Positions 22,257-34,229 of a stretch of DNA of 64,000 nt are shown here, one piece after another; the stretch's first letter is position 1, and each line of letters starts with the position of its first letter. The stretch is from Archegozetes longisetosus. Its lineage: Eukaryota; Arthropoda; Arachnida; Sarcoptiformes; Trhypochthoniidae. The translations under genes and the position numbers were made by a program. The stretch lies in NCBI GenBank assembly GCA_018873245.2, contig JAEMBT020000002.1, positions 3,786,001-3,850,000 on the forward strand. Reading direction: 5' to 3'. Below the pieces are notes generated by a model that did not search any database, was not told the DNA's origin, and worked only from the letters and a program-made list of their open reading frames with translations.

Positions 22257-23543
22257 ATGGTCATTTACTCAACCTCCAAAGAATTTTGTGAAAGCGAAAT
22301 TACAACTAAATACGAGAAACCATTCAAAACTGAGATAGTTTGGCGGAATGTCATTTTAATGCTTATTTTGCACATATCAGCAGTTTATGGACTTTGTATC
22401 GCTATCCCATACTGCAAGTGGCAAACCTGGATATTCGGATACATAATTGCCAATTTATCAGCATTGGGTATACAGGCAGGGGCTCATCGGCTCTGGTCAC
22501 ATCGGGCATATAAAGCTAGACTACCCTTGAGGATATTTTTAGCCTTTTTCCACACACTAGCCCTACAGAATTCCATTTATGAGTGGTGTAGAGATCATAG
22601 GGTTCATCACAAGTATTCTGAAACAGATGCAGATCCGCATAACTCGAAGAGAGGCTTTTTCTTTTCACATGTCGGTTGGCTTTTATGCAGAAAACATCCC
22701 GAAGTCATAAGAAAAGGAAAGTTAGTAGACATGAGTGATCTACTGGATGATCCGGTGGTCAGATTCCAAAGAAAATATTACATACCATTGATTATTGTGA
22801 TATGGGGTCTAATGCCTACATATATACCACATCTTCTTTGGGACGAAAGCATAAGAATCTCATTCTTCATGTGCGTTATCTTCAGATATTGTTATACATT
22901 GAACGTGAGTCAAGAATTTTTTAATCAATTGAAATATTTTACATGGATGTATTTTAGGTGACATGGCTGGTTAATTCTGCAGCTCATAAGTGGGGTAATA
23001 GGCCTTATGACCAAAAGATAGAACCTAGGGAAGCAACTATCAGGCACTTACTACAAGGAGAGGTGATTTCAATTTTTTCAGTCTCTAAAATGCTTTAAAC
23101 TCAGAAAAAGATGCTTATTGTGAGAAAAGATAACATGATCTGATTATTGGAATGCAGGACAAACTGAAATAAGTCTCGATAAAAAGTTTTCTCTTGTTTG
23201 TTTCCGATAGGGTTTCCATAATTTTCACCACACCTTTCCATGGGACTATTCTGCGAGCGAATTGGGTCCATTTGAAGTCTTCAATCCTGCCACTGCTTTC
23301 ATCGACTTTTGTGCAATTATAGGGTTAGCGTATAATTTGAAAACCGTTTCGCGTCAGATGGTTCAACAAAAGGTTAAACGCAATGATATGCTTGAGAGCT
23401 ATTCAATTCCAAATGCTGCGACTGAATGGCTTTTAGGATTGCTAGTAAATACTTGTCTTCTTTGGTTGGTTTTTCTCTTTAGAAAATTGTTATATTACTA
23501 CCTGTCTTATATAAACGATCCAAATAGCATTATATTTAAGTAA
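22257..23543 (+). CDS. Delta-9 acyl-CoA desaturase, intact, three exons
   Basis: Introduces the cis-9 double bond into palmitoyl/stearoyl-CoA at the ER membrane, using a di-iron centre. Exons 22257-22904, 22958-23062 and 23211-23543 join in phase 0 to give 361 residues, the normal family size. Introns are 53 and 148 bp with GTGAGT...TTTTAG and GTGATT...GATAG ends. All three histidine boxes are present: HRLWSH, HRVHH and HNFHH. Other family signatures are GAHRLWSHRAYKA, HHKYSETDADPHN, FFFSHVGWL and GPFEVFNPATAFIDF. Four membrane spans are apparent. No defects are seen. ATG 22257 is chosen because the preceding sequence gives no in-frame extension and the length fits. A relic of a paralogue lies at 14065. 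Confidence 0.95.
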
Positions 23544-23556
23544 ACTTTACAGAATA

Positions 23557-23730
23557 CAGTCTAACCCGGTTATTGACAACTCAGTTATAGGCAAACTCGT
23601 TATTGGCAAATGATTTATTAAGCACCGAAACAATTCAATCATATTTTAAAGAGTTGGAATGTAGATAAACTCGGTTATAGGTAACTTATTTCCTACTCAC
23701 TGATCAGTTACGTATAACTGAGTCAGACTG
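23557..23730. mobile_element. 174-bp TA-flanked MITE (pogo/Tc1-like ends)
   Basis: CAGTCTAACCCGGTTATTGA at 23557 pairs with the right end ...AACTGAGTCAGACTG at 23730. TA flanks both (23555-23556 and 23731-23732). Internal GTTATAGGCAAACTCG units recur in both orientations. It sits 13 bases past the desaturase stop, probably in its 3' UTR. Confidence 0.75.
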
Positions 23731-24687
23731 TAATTTCTAAATAGGATTTTTGTAGAATTAAATTGATTAGTGAAAGTGGATTATCAGAAATTTTAAAGTA
23801 TTGTTGTGCTGTTTCAGAAAAGATATGTTTTATGAGTTTATTCATTGCTTGAGATATTTTGCATAACTTTAAAGTCAATTTATAATTTTTATTTCTAACT
23901 AATATCTCAAAGACTTGACATTAAACTTATTGTATTAATTACAGTCTAATTCCTAATAAATTGCTGTTTTAGCAAATTTTTATTGTTCAATCAGCTAAAC
24001 CTTCAATTACATTGACATATTTGAATACTTTGCAAGGTTTGACAGTCTGGCACAGTTATTGACCACTAATTGTTCACTAGTCCATGTTTTGTCAATAAGT
24101 TGATCAAAATTGACGAAACTTTGGTGGGCTTCAACATACTGATTAAGATCGATTAAATGAAGCAGTCATGACTAACTTGTAAATAAGATTAAACTGCTAT
24201 TAAATCCATTCGTATGTTCTTTAAGCATTTGTTTGAGAACCAATCACAAGTTTAGATTAAGTCATAGGTTAGACAAAGCAAACTGCGATAAAAGACAAAT
24301 ATATTTAAATAGATGTTTAATCTATAATCAGGCTATTGTTTGACTAAAACTTGATTTATTTGTTGTTAGATTAACATAAACTTAACGATAAAGTACTAAA
24401 TCCTTTTGGAGGGCTTAAAGGTGACTGACCAATCAGAAGGTATTAAGTGAGTGAATAAGTTGTGAATAGGAGTATTGATCACAATAATAAAGGCATTAAT
24501 GTTGCACTAGAAATAAACGTAGAAAAAGCGTGTTAATAGCTGTCTATCAGAGTAGACTTTAGTCGACACAATTGTTTGCGTGCAATTCGATCGATTGTTT
24601 GTTTACTACTCACTGCACTATATTTTAGTGATTACTATCCGTTTTAATGCTTTAATAGACACTCCTTTAGTTAATTAATTATTGAAG
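23731..24687. other. Intergenic region, likely pseudokinase promoter
   Basis: AT-rich with no recognised gene or repeat. The start of the next gene at 24688 means core promoter and 5' UTR lie here, but no clear TATA or initiator was identified. Confidence 0.4.
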
Positions 24688-26312
24688 ATGAATGAGTTGA
24701 GCGCTCAGTCAAGCAACCAATTAATAATTCATAATGATTGTCTCAATAATGGCTACGATTGGGCGCAAAACTCAAATAAGAGGTCATTAAATACGATTCA
24801 ATATTACGAGAGAAAACGATTTTGCGACGATTCACACAATTCTGACAGTTATTATAATGACAACAATTGTTTTGATGACAATGACGAACAATGGCAAGAA
24901 TACACACCATTTGATCATTTATTGCTCAATATCACTAATCGATTGATTAATTTCAATATCAATTATGTCGAGATTCCCGAATGGCCCCAAATTTTCGATT
25001 CAAATAACAAGGACTTTAAACCTACTGAAACAAAGGCTAAAATTGAGCCTAAGTTTCCACCAAAAGTTGGTCAGACTTTCTTCGGCTGGTGTTTGGATTC
25101 ACTAGTCAAGACTGAGAAGCGTTACGCTATTTTTATTGGACATAAAGGCGACAAAATTGATGAACAATTTATTATAAAGTTAGGCATTGAAAGTGGTTTT
25201 CATCTGCTCAACAATGAATGCTGTAATCTAAGAAGTCTTAAGGAAGGAAAAGCTGTTCCCAAACTCATTGATTTTGTTTGGTACCCATTGATTTTCTATC
25301 TATTTGTGCCTTTTTGTGGCTATCATCTAATTATATCTCTTAAGGGAGTGTTATCTTTAGCTCACAATCAGCTTCATGAGTATTACTAAAGAAGTTAATT
25401 AAAATTTTTATTTTGCATTAAGTCAATTTTACGGGTTTTAAGTGTTTCTCTACTTGTTTATGCAATTTTATAGATTTTGTTTATACAAGTGTTTTATCTT
25501 TTAATTTTTTTTTGTTGACGTTCAAATGACAATTCGTTCCGAATGATTGCTAAAAAGTGAATTAAAATGAAGTTTAACTCATATCTTGTGTGAATAGGTG
25601 GAAAGTGTATAGTGATAACTATACTAAACACAACTGGGGAATAGTAGTCACTGAAAAGTTAGGCCAAAATCTGCTGCAATTTATCAAACGATCGATAACT
25701 CTTCCGATTGAATTAGTCTTTGACTTTGCGGTACAGATGATCGACATTATTGAAAACATTCACGATAAAGGATTAATTCATTGCGCACTAAAACCTGAAA
25801 ACTTTGTTATCGAAAGCGACTCAAACTTAAGACTATACGCAATTGGCTTGAGCTCTTCGAGATCTTATTTGATTAAGAAAAAAGATGGAACTGTCGAACA
25901 CATTGAATACCATAAGGACAGTAAGCTACCAAAGGAGACCCAAATTTTCATTCAATCGGTTATCACAACGGGTTTCGGCGATCGCGTCGCGATGACATGG
26001 AATCGATTGGGTATTGTATTGTGTATATGATTAAAGGAACACTTCCTTGGATTCAGAGTTCACCAGAAGAGTCATCGCCAACGAAGAATATTAGATCTAT
26101 CGGCAGAAGGATGCAGGCTACCACTATTGAAGAGCTTTGTCAAGGTTTTTATCTCATTTTGGCTTGTTTTTCAATAAAAAATAATTAGTATTTGATTTAT
26201 TGTAGATCTGCCCCAGCCTTTCTTCCAGTACTTTGAAATCATAAGTCATTTGCAATTCGAGGATAAACCAAATTATGAACAGTTGCGTCAATGCTTTCGT
26301 ATTAATAAATAG
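24688..26312 (+). CDS. CK1/VRK-superfamily pseudokinase
   Basis: Three exons, 24688-25280, 25598-26144 and 26206-26312, are supported by phase (DFVW/WKVYSD and ELCQ/DLPQPFFQYF junctions). Together they encode about 415 residues. The N-terminus is Asn/Asp-rich. The kinase domain begins near FGWCLDSLVKTEKRYAIFIG. Lys is kept in the beta-3 strand (FIIKLGIESG). The catalytic loop reads IHCALKPENF, where active CK1/VRK enzymes have HRDxKPENF, so the catalytic Asp is Ala. The DFG position reads AIGL, so the metal-binding Asp is lost too. Both changes predict loss of phosphotransfer. The fold is kept, including KGTLPW and the C-terminal FEDKPNYEQLRQCF typical of CK1. One base is missing near 25985-25995 (GDR/DDMESIGY), which breaks the frame. 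All the rest is open. It could act as a scaffold or regulator. Confidence 0.8.
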
Positions 26313-26798
26313 TTAAATTGATTTAGGACTAGATTGATACTCACTTATAATATTAATAATTTTTTACAACTACTTTAGTCGAGAGCTAAGTTATTTTTAC
26401 TGGCCAGAAGGCTGCCATCGCTTTTCAAGTTGCTTATAATTTTTCGTTAAGATTTTAGTTGTTTTGACTCGAGCTTCAAATTTTCAATAAGTTCGTATTT
26501 ACCTATCCTTTGCTTGGATGTACTGCAAAAACGTGATAGTAGGTAAAAATTGAAGCTTTCTTATTATATTTAGTGTGACAACAAATATTTACAATAACTT
26601 CAAATTGACTCAACTTTGAAACATGTTATTTTTCTTTTTAAATAATTTATTCATAAAGTAATTTATAATTTTCAAATACAATGTATTTTTCTATAATAGA
26701 TAAGACATTAATAAATGATAATTTCTAATATACTTGATATATTTACTGATTCCTGAATCAAATATTTCTATAATTGTAGTTCATATTAAACTGAATCC

Positions 26799-29370
26799 TT
26801 AATCTATGATTGATATGGATAGATACTTGAAGCAGAATTCTAGAGCAAATAATAAAATAGAGACAAGTAAGCCATACAAGAAGGGATCGGACGCTGATAT
26901 GATTGCTTCCCACGATTGAAGCCACTGTTCGTAACGTTTTCTAGATTCTAAACTCTGGTCTTCTCCATCGTCGTCTGTTAACAGTTTTGATGCTATCAGT
27001 GCGATATTTGAATGTCCTGAAGTAAACCATTTCCAGTGAAGTCCTGTTTCGATAGATGTCCACATCCTGTAGTAGCAAAATAAGTGAAAATCATATTTCA
27101 TGTAAATGTTGTTTAATAGCAGTAAATTTGTTACTGTAAGTTTGTTGGGTTATGTATAAGAAATACTAATCATTTGTATTCTACTAAAGCATTAGTTAAA
27201 AACTCTTAATTTATAAATAATTAATGAAAAAAATGACAGACAACTACTAAAAGCAAAACTAATCTATTTACAGAGTTTTATATATTTCAATGATCTCTTG
27301 AGGTAGGTTTTTCCTGTAGACCATTGCTTCCGCTAATACATGATAGGAATTGAGAGACTTATGTAAATCTGCTTGTTTGTTAGGAGATTTAAAATTATTA
27401 AAATCGATGATTGCGTCTATGACAGCTCCGTGTGCTATCAAAGCATGAGTTTTCTCTTTGCCAACTAATTTAATATAATCGTTAATTTTAGTGAATGTCT
27501 TGATCGTACTTAAATCATCAAGTTTTCCTTCAAGACATAAGCGTTTTTCTGCAGCTGAACCTCTCCGCTAAACATAAATAAATGAATGAATTGAACCGAG
27601 ATAAAGGTTTCATTTTTCGTAGATTTGTGTATTGATCCATTACCTTAATGAAGGGACAAATAAAATGACTGTCAGGCACTAATGGAGTTATATCTCTTTT
27701 CATATCCAAATCTTCGATCGAATTGATAACATTTTGTTTAATTAAAATGTGTGACGAAAAGAGTCGTCCCGAAAATGCGCACAATACTACCAGAGATGAA
27801 AATAATATGACTCCTCTTGTCATCATATGAATGAATGATACGCCGTACATACGACTTGAATCTGAAATCAAATTTGATTTTGTTACAAACTTTGTGTTTT
27901 TAAACACAGGACAAAGAAGTCAAAACTCCTGATCTTTTTGTGTCCATTGCAAAACTCTTAATATTTTGCAGACGAAACATCTCAAAACTTACTGTTAGGC
28001 GAAAACATTGTCGTAAGTATAGTCGAATATTCGTAGATAAATGTATTGAAGCAATATTTGAGCTTCAAAATAAGGCATTCCTTCTTATTTTTGACATTCT
28101 TAATATGGTTCTTATATTCCATAATCTGTCTTAAATATTGTTTGTTGGTAGCAGTTACAGGAGATAAATATTTTAATAAAGATACAAATAGTGGCATAAA
28201 TAATAATGTGATCGTGAAAAGTATCCAAAACTAGATAAAAAACACAAATTTAGTTCAAAAACTTTTCAACTTTGAAACAAACTTTTTACTATATGACTAT
28301 CGAGTTTGAAGAGAGTTATTTTTGTCATAAAATGAACTATTAGGTTGTCCGGATCAAAAGTTGTATTACATTTTGGGCTATAACTTTTAAAGTACTCATT
28401 ATTTTTCAGTGCCATCTTGTAATTATTTAGTTGAATACTTATTAAATATAGAAAAAACATTGAATTTAATTTGAGTGAAAAAATGAATCGTCCAGAGCTC
28501 CAGAAATCAGTTACTGACTATGAACAACGAGTTTTCATCAAATTCGGAGTCCTCCTCAACAGGACTGTAACGGACATCCATGAAGATCGATGGGAACGGG
28601 TCATTGAGAATGAGGGTGAATACCTTAACTAATCAGGAATGATGTACTAAAATTTCATTTGAATCTGTTCACTAATTTTTGAGATATTAAAAAAATTAAA
28701 AAACAAGTTTTGATCCGGACAACCTAATATAATATGATATTTTGAGAGAAGTAAAGCACATACCGAACAATCAAAAGAGTTAATTAAATTGGATAGTTTA
28801 GAATTAACATGAAAGCCTGTTTGATAAATGCTACCGAGTATATGATAGAGAGGTCTCATATCACAGATTACTCCATCACTAAATTCATACTTAAAAGGAG
28901 TTAATCTAGTGTAATGAAGAAAAAAGTCTAAGTCATCATAGTATATTTTTGAGAATGCACCCTTTATTGTCTCATCGAGCTTTTGATTAGTCAAGTGTCT
29001 CGGGTCATTAGAATAAAGAGGAGTTGCACTAAATGAAGTACATATGAAAATTAATAAATATATTGAATGTTTTCAATACTTACTTGTATTGTGTTCTTCT
29101 CACTAATTCTTTCATGATAAACAAGAACGGACTGCAGAGAAAAACAAAACTTGACTGGTTATCCTAGAATATGATATAATTATTGAGTTTGGTTCTTTTA
29201 AATCTAAAACTGATATTTATTACGGCAGAAAAAAATGTGAAACGTAAGTTTCCTTTTGGTTTGAAGTCATAACCAAATTGAGTCGATTCTCCGAATCCAA
29301 TTTCAGACTTTGTCATACATTGAAAATTTATAGATTTAGGAAAATCAACAAAATCTAAAATACTACTCAT
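26799..29370 (-). CDS. Ionotropic receptor (iGluR-like chemoreceptor)
   Basis: A multi-exon gene for a ligand-gated cation channel of the arthropod IR family. Exons on the minus strand: 29131-29084, 29028-28764 (S1 lobe), 28230-27993 (TM1 WILFTITLLFMPLFVSLL, then pore-loop region YCFNTFIYEYSTILTTMFSP), 27861-27644 (TM3 GVILFSSLVVLCAFSGRL then IKQNVINSIEDL of S2), 27567-27272 (S2) and 27066-26799 (final helix PFLYGLLVSILLFALEF). Splice sites are GT-AG. A frame at 29164-29370 starting at ATG 29370 may be a further 5' exon, but its junction is unresolved, so the N-terminus is uncertain. The short N-terminal part fits divergent IRs lacking the ATD. A mini-mariner lies in the intron between 28230 and 28764. 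Function is inferred as chemosensation. Confidence 0.75.
28343..28724 (+). mobile_element. Mini-mariner inside an intron of the receptor gene
   Basis: GGTTGTCCGGATCAAAA at 28343 is inverted at the right end, TTTTGATCCGGACAACC ending 28724. TA flanks (28341-28342 and 28725-28726). Its 382 bp include an open 49-codon frame at 28483-28632 (MNRPELQKSVTDYEQ ... DRWERVIENEGEYLN). The end of this frame resembles a mariner transposase C-terminus, so the centre of the gene was deleted. It lies opposite in strand to the host gene. Confidence 0.85.
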
Positions 29371-30017
29371 TCTAACTCTTCGTAAATCTGATCAGTTGGT
29401 TTAACATTTAAGTTTTAATCTTGAATGCCTACATGAGATCGTATTTGATTAGATCCCATAGATTTCATGAGAATTACAGCTTAGATTGTGTTCAATTGTA
29501 TTCGTATTATAGAAACTATATCGGAAGTTGTTGTATGCAAAGCACTGAAACACTTCGAAGTCTTGAAATATTATAAAAATGAATATTAATAAAAAATTGC
29601 GCAATACTTTGACAATCGAGTACTTAATATAATTAGTTTTCTCAATACCTGAATATTGCAAACATGCAAAGATTACTTATTTTCAGGTCTCAAAGAGAAT
29701 ATTTAAATATTTATAATGCAATGTATGTAAATCACATTTTTTTATGTGGTTTATATTTTAATGCATAGTGATTAAAATAATGGACAATTTATCAATTTAT
29801 TGTTTTTGATATTCCATTAGATAAAAGTATAATTTTATTGATCGGGAAGTATATTACTCTAATATACTCTGAAAGTCCTTCTAAAGACAAGCGATTAATC
29901 TAATTGTATACATTTTAAGATATTTAGATAACGAAAAGGCTTATATAAAATTATAAAGAATAAGGTGCATTAAGACATTGTGAGTGGGCGGAGCCAGTTG
30001 AGTGTTTCAATCTATAG
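29371..30017. other. Upstream region of the ionotropic receptor
   Basis: A 70-codon minus frame at 29449-29661 with one hydrophobic stretch might be a 5' exon but has no recognised motif. The rest is AT-rich and non-coding. Confidence 0.4.
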
Positions 30018-31518
30018 CAGGCCCGGCCCGTGAGCCATAACTGGCTCGCGAATGAATTTGCAAATGTACCACAATTAGATTTTCATAGATATAAAAAACT
30101 TTGAAAAGGTTCAACATTTCTAGTTTAATATTTTCTATCAATACTTGAAGGAGTCGCTTTTAAAGGTGGACATTTAAATGTAAAATTTCAGAACCTTTTT
30201 ATATTGAAATATTCTTAAATCGATCATAAGGGGTGGTTTTGATCCCCCTCTAATCTCGTGTCAAAGTTTGATCTTTTGATTAAATCCGGAAAAATAAGAA
30301 TTGAAACAAAGTTTGCAGACAATTTATTCTTTATTTTTACATAAACCACGATTACATGAGCAATTTTCACACTCATTCATTGAATGTTTTGTGTTAAATG
30401 GAGGCTAAATATTTGAATAATATTTCAATGTTTTAAGGAGAGTAATTCATTAGGTCAAAATTCACATGATCAAAAATCACTTGATCGAAATTAATCTGTT
30501 TACAATCCCCCTAAATTATCTCAAAAAAATTATCCCGTTTTCAAACTCGAAAATAAATCAAACTCTCAATTGGGTTCAAATTTAACTTGTGAGATCAATG
30601 AGTTATTATGAAATAACATAACATGAAACAGCATTGTTTTTGAGATTAAAGAAATCTTAGAGAATAAATATCAGAGCTATCCCTAAACTATCTAAATCTA
30701 ACATTTATTATATTCAAATGTTTTAGTATCTTTTTTAAAATTCGTAAAAAGTTTATAACTACCATTCAAAATGAAAAAATATTTGAAATATATCACTTTC
30801 ATTAGTTCATCGCTTTAATTAGATATTCATCAAATATGTGCCCCATACTATTTTTCTTGATTAACACCTAGAAAACATCATAAAATTGATATTTCAAATC
30901 AGAGTAATTCATTATTGAATACAAGGTTCAATTCACTCTCGGGGTAGCTAGACAGGTGTTTTGATCAAATATATTTTGATTAAGTGAATTTCGATCAAAA
31001 GAATTTTGATCAAACAAAGAGGAGCCGTTTTAAGGAATGTGTTTTTAATTAATCCTATGCAGATATAGAGACGGACGAAAATCCACTGAGCATTAATTTT
31101 GGTTGCTTGCTATTTTCATAATATGGAACTTTTGCTAAAATGTTAGATATCTGTTTCTTAAAGCGGCTCGTTCATTTGCAAAATATCTTTTCTGATAGCT
31201 ATTCGATGATTTAAAAAGCGTATTACGAGTTATAAGTATATTTGAAATTACTTAACTTGTGAACAACTTTCCTCTTAAACAATAAATCTAAATAAAGAAA
31301 GACCATATCTGATCAACATTTGAATGCTTGCATGAAAATAATTTCAGATAAAAGTTTAAGTCCTAGTATCGATAAAATTGTATTTGAAATGCAAGTGTCA
31401 TGTATCAAACAGTAATGATAAACAAAAGCCATCTTAAAAATTAAGAGTAAAGTTTGGCTCTAGGCCCAAATTATTCTTCCTATATGGCTCTTTAGCCAAA
31501 AAAGTGTGACCAATCCTG
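30018..31518. mobile_element. 1.5-kb non-coding hAT element with 8-bp target duplication
   Basis: Starts CAGGCCCGGCCCGTGAGCC and ends GTGTGACCAATCCTG. ATCTATAG is duplicated exactly at 30010-30017 and 31519-31526. Subterminal GGCTC/GAGCC words are typical of hAT ends. The interior is AT-rich, with TTGATCAAA-type words near 30460-31020 in both orientations. No transposase frame is visible. Confidence 0.9.
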
Positions 31519-31539
31519 ATCTATAGCCTTCGCCCTCTC

Positions 31540-32200
31540 GCATATGGTAAATTGCCATTTCGCCGAATTTCTTTTCGCCGAACTGAATTTCGTCGAATTG
31601 CATTTCGCCGAATTGCCACTTCGCCGAATTGCCACTTCGCCGAATTGCATATCGCCGAATTCCCACTTCGCTGAAATGAATCAAACCATAAGATCCCATC
31701 TGTATAATAAAATATAACAAAATCTCTTCTTGTGTGACCAGTCAAAAGCTTTCTTCGTAGTCATCACAGAGGAATCAAACTAATTTTAATGTTTTCGATC
31801 TGATACTTAGAGTTAATTAAGGTGCTTTTAAACTAAAGATTAGCTACTATTCTATATTTCTATTTAGAGGATACGCCACTTAATTGAAATACAATACAAC
31901 TTAAATAAAAAATGCGATGAAGCACTCATTGGTCAATTTAAGTTTTAGTATATACTCCAAGTCTCTTGGGACATTTTTGTAAATATCGCGCTAACTCTAA
32001 GCAGATTATAGTTGTAAAGTCTTGATTATTCTCAAGATTATGTTTGTAAAACATTGAAAGAAATATTTCATTCCTATCAAGATTTTAGTCACAAACAAAT
32101 AGCTTTCGGCGAAATGGGAATTCGGCGATGTGCATTTCGGCGAAATGGGAATTCGGCGAAATGCAATTCGGCGAAATGCCATTCGGCGAAGCGGCACATA
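31540..32200. mobile_element. Foldback-type element with TTCGGCGAA arrays as inverted ends
   Basis: Left array 31552-31674 repeats TTCGCCGAATTGC-type units about eight times. Right array 32105-32195 repeats the complementary TTCGGCGAAATG units about six times. The unit spacing is about 15 bases. The roughly 430-bp centre is AT-rich and non-coding. Arrays of short GC-rich units at inverted ends resemble Drosophila FB-style foldback elements. Ends and target duplication are not precisely defined. Confidence 0.7.
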
Positions 32201-32213
32201 ATCCTCGCACATA

Positions 32214-32864
32214 ATAGGGTGACCCCACGTCCAGTTTTAAGGTACTCGTGTCCAGAGTCCAGATTGAACTCCAACCTGGAGGGAATTTATCCAGTTTTCA
32301 GTCAAATAACTTTTAATCCTATTTTTCTATTTTAAACTTAGGTATAGAAGTGAATTGTAATGAAATTATTGATATTTGTAAGTCTCCAAATATTTCTGTA
32401 GACAGAGATGTATTATTCAATGAGTGTTGTCAATTCAACCAAATCTTCAAAGTTATCTAATGAACAATTGTGGTGCAAAATTTCTAGTAAAGATTATTTC
32501 GTAGATTTGGCTAAGTTGTTGAATGCGTTTTAGCAATTCCTATTGCTAATGATTTTTTGAATTTTTAGTATAATGCAAAATTTGTGGACAAATGAACGTA
32601 ATAGAATAACTAAAATTTAGTTAAAGCTGAAATATGTACTCGATTTAGTTGTTCAATGTCATGCTTTGGATTTCACGATTATGTGGAAAATAGTGAAGAA
32701 TTACTTAATGCTGCGAAATGTGATAAGAAATATAAATATCGTCACAAATGGTTTCAGAAGTTTTTGATTTAATAAAAAGTTGAACTTTTATGGATTAAAC
32801 TAGAAGGGGGACCTTTTGATTATTTTGTCTAGTTTTGGTCTGAACCAGATGTGATCACCCTACT
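32214..32864 (+). mobile_element. hAT element with decayed hATC remnant
   Basis: Left end ATAGGGTGACC..., right end ...GATCACCCTACT, with flanking CGCACATA (32206-32213) and CGCATATA (32865-32872), a target duplication with one mismatch. Inside, 32500-32770 encodes FSIMQNLWTNERNRI, then after a frame change VKAEICTRFSCSMSC and LLNAAKCDKKYKYRHKW, all parts of the hAT dimerisation domain. It has stops and frameshifts. The 651-bp element lacks the catalytic core. Confidence 0.85.
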
Positions 32865-32872
32865 CGCATATA

Positions 32873-33480
32873 CCCCAAGAATATTTTAGTAAAATTTCTA
32901 ATAGTTTAGGAGAAATTAATTTTTTTTAAAGATTTTATAAGGGCTCTAGAAAAACTTAATTATTTCAAAAAATCATTTGATCCCTATTCCCCTCGAACTT
33001 AATTTTGATATTTCTGTCAATAAACAAACAAAAATCAGAGAATAATTTTAGTAAAGAATTAAAGTGTTTGGAGATCTAAAAAGCAGTCAAAGTCGAATAA
33101 TAACTTTTGAGTGTCAGGTATATACATATATGCCTTATGTGAAAAATAGGGTTAAGATACCACGAATCAGATCTTATTAATTCTTTTTAATAGTGATTAA
33201 GTCAAAAATAGAAGCTAGAAAGGTCGAGAGAAATTTTATGAAAACAGGTAAAATTCTGAGTAAGAAAAGGAAATATCTGAATATGTTCAGTTGTAATTAT
33301 TTGCAGTGTTACTCAAAATTTGATCACTAATTCCTTAAAAAGTTTGAAGAACTTATCATTTCTTGTGTGATGACAGTCAGATTTATATTGAGAATCCTTT
33401 GAATGATCTATACTAACGAATTCAAAAAATTAAGATTTTTATTTCTGAAGTTAATAGTTAAATTAAATATTTTCGTGCAT
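32873..33480. other. Intergenic; start of tandem duplication
   Basis: From about 33290 the sequence is a copy of 34690 onward (for example ACGAATTCAAAAAATTAAGA in both). No gene is seen. Confidence 0.5.
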
Positions 33481-34020
33481 TTAGATTTTAGGAAACGTTT
33501 CAATAATATTAGGGGATTTAGCGCATCTCACAGTTTCGGGGTCACACACCAGACCATCTCTACATTGAATCGTTGATGGTACCCCATGTAATAAAGTGCC
33601 CACATAAACTTCTCCTTCATCTATAATTAAAATCAATAATTCATTTTTATAGTCAATCTGATTGGCGTAGCACCGCAAAAAATGATACCTGACAGATGAA
33701 CGCATAACGGATAACATCCACAAAATCCTCTATTGGTTTGAATAATGATTTTCCATTAGTTTCACATGACTCACGAGTAAAACCAACACAATCTACTCTT
33801 TCACAAATACCTAGAAACAAACAATGGCTGGTGTTATGGCTGATGTTATGCCAATCAAAACGCATGAAAACGCGATCGAAAGTAATAATTTTGTTTACAT
33901 TTTGTTGTATTAAGGCATTTGTGTTCTGACCAAATTACTTAAAGGAATAAAGCTCATTGATGAGTGTTATATATGATTTAGTTTTTCAGTCTATGGCAAT
34001 TTCGCATGTTTTAGGACAGT
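33290..34020. repeat. Tandem segmental duplication, copy A (partner 34690-35415)
   Basis: About 725 bp are duplicated in direct orientation, roughly 1.4 kb apart. The duplicated block contains the whole two-exon IGFBP-like gene with its 3' flank and promoter-side flank. Copies differ by many substitutions and small indels, so the duplication is not recent. A hAT MITE (34230-34692) sits at the left edge of copy B. Confidence 0.8.
33481..33900 (-). pseudogene. Single-IGFBP-domain protein, dead copy A
   Basis: Paralogue of the gene at 34883. The equivalent start codon at 33900-33898 is followed at once by TAA where copy B has CAA (Gln). In exon 1, a one-base slip after KSLFKP removes the frame for the CGCCP motif, which here would read CGCYP. 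Exon 2 (33481-33620) is open, but the GEAC cysteine has become Tyr (GEVYVG). The rest (RDGLVCDPETVRCAKS...FPKI) is preserved. The stop at codon 2 is not explained by a homopolymer error. Confidence 0.85.
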
Positions 34021-34229
34021 ATGTGATGTTAATTGATAAGTTAATTGGTGATCAAATATTCGATGCATGAAAACAGTTAACTTTTCCAATAAACTTTAAA
34101 ACTCAATAATTACTTTGGTAAACTTTTATGTTAATGTTATTTGTGTTAAAAGCATCAAAAGTCATGTTTTCACAAAAATACTTGAATGAGTTAAGGGTCT
34201 TAAACTGATTCAAATTACGCATAGTTGCA

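Noticed and set aside
31460..32335. Several overlapping frames with RRNGNSAKCNSAK-type repeats
   Set aside because: They are translations of the TTCGGCGAA arrays in all frames, not proteins.
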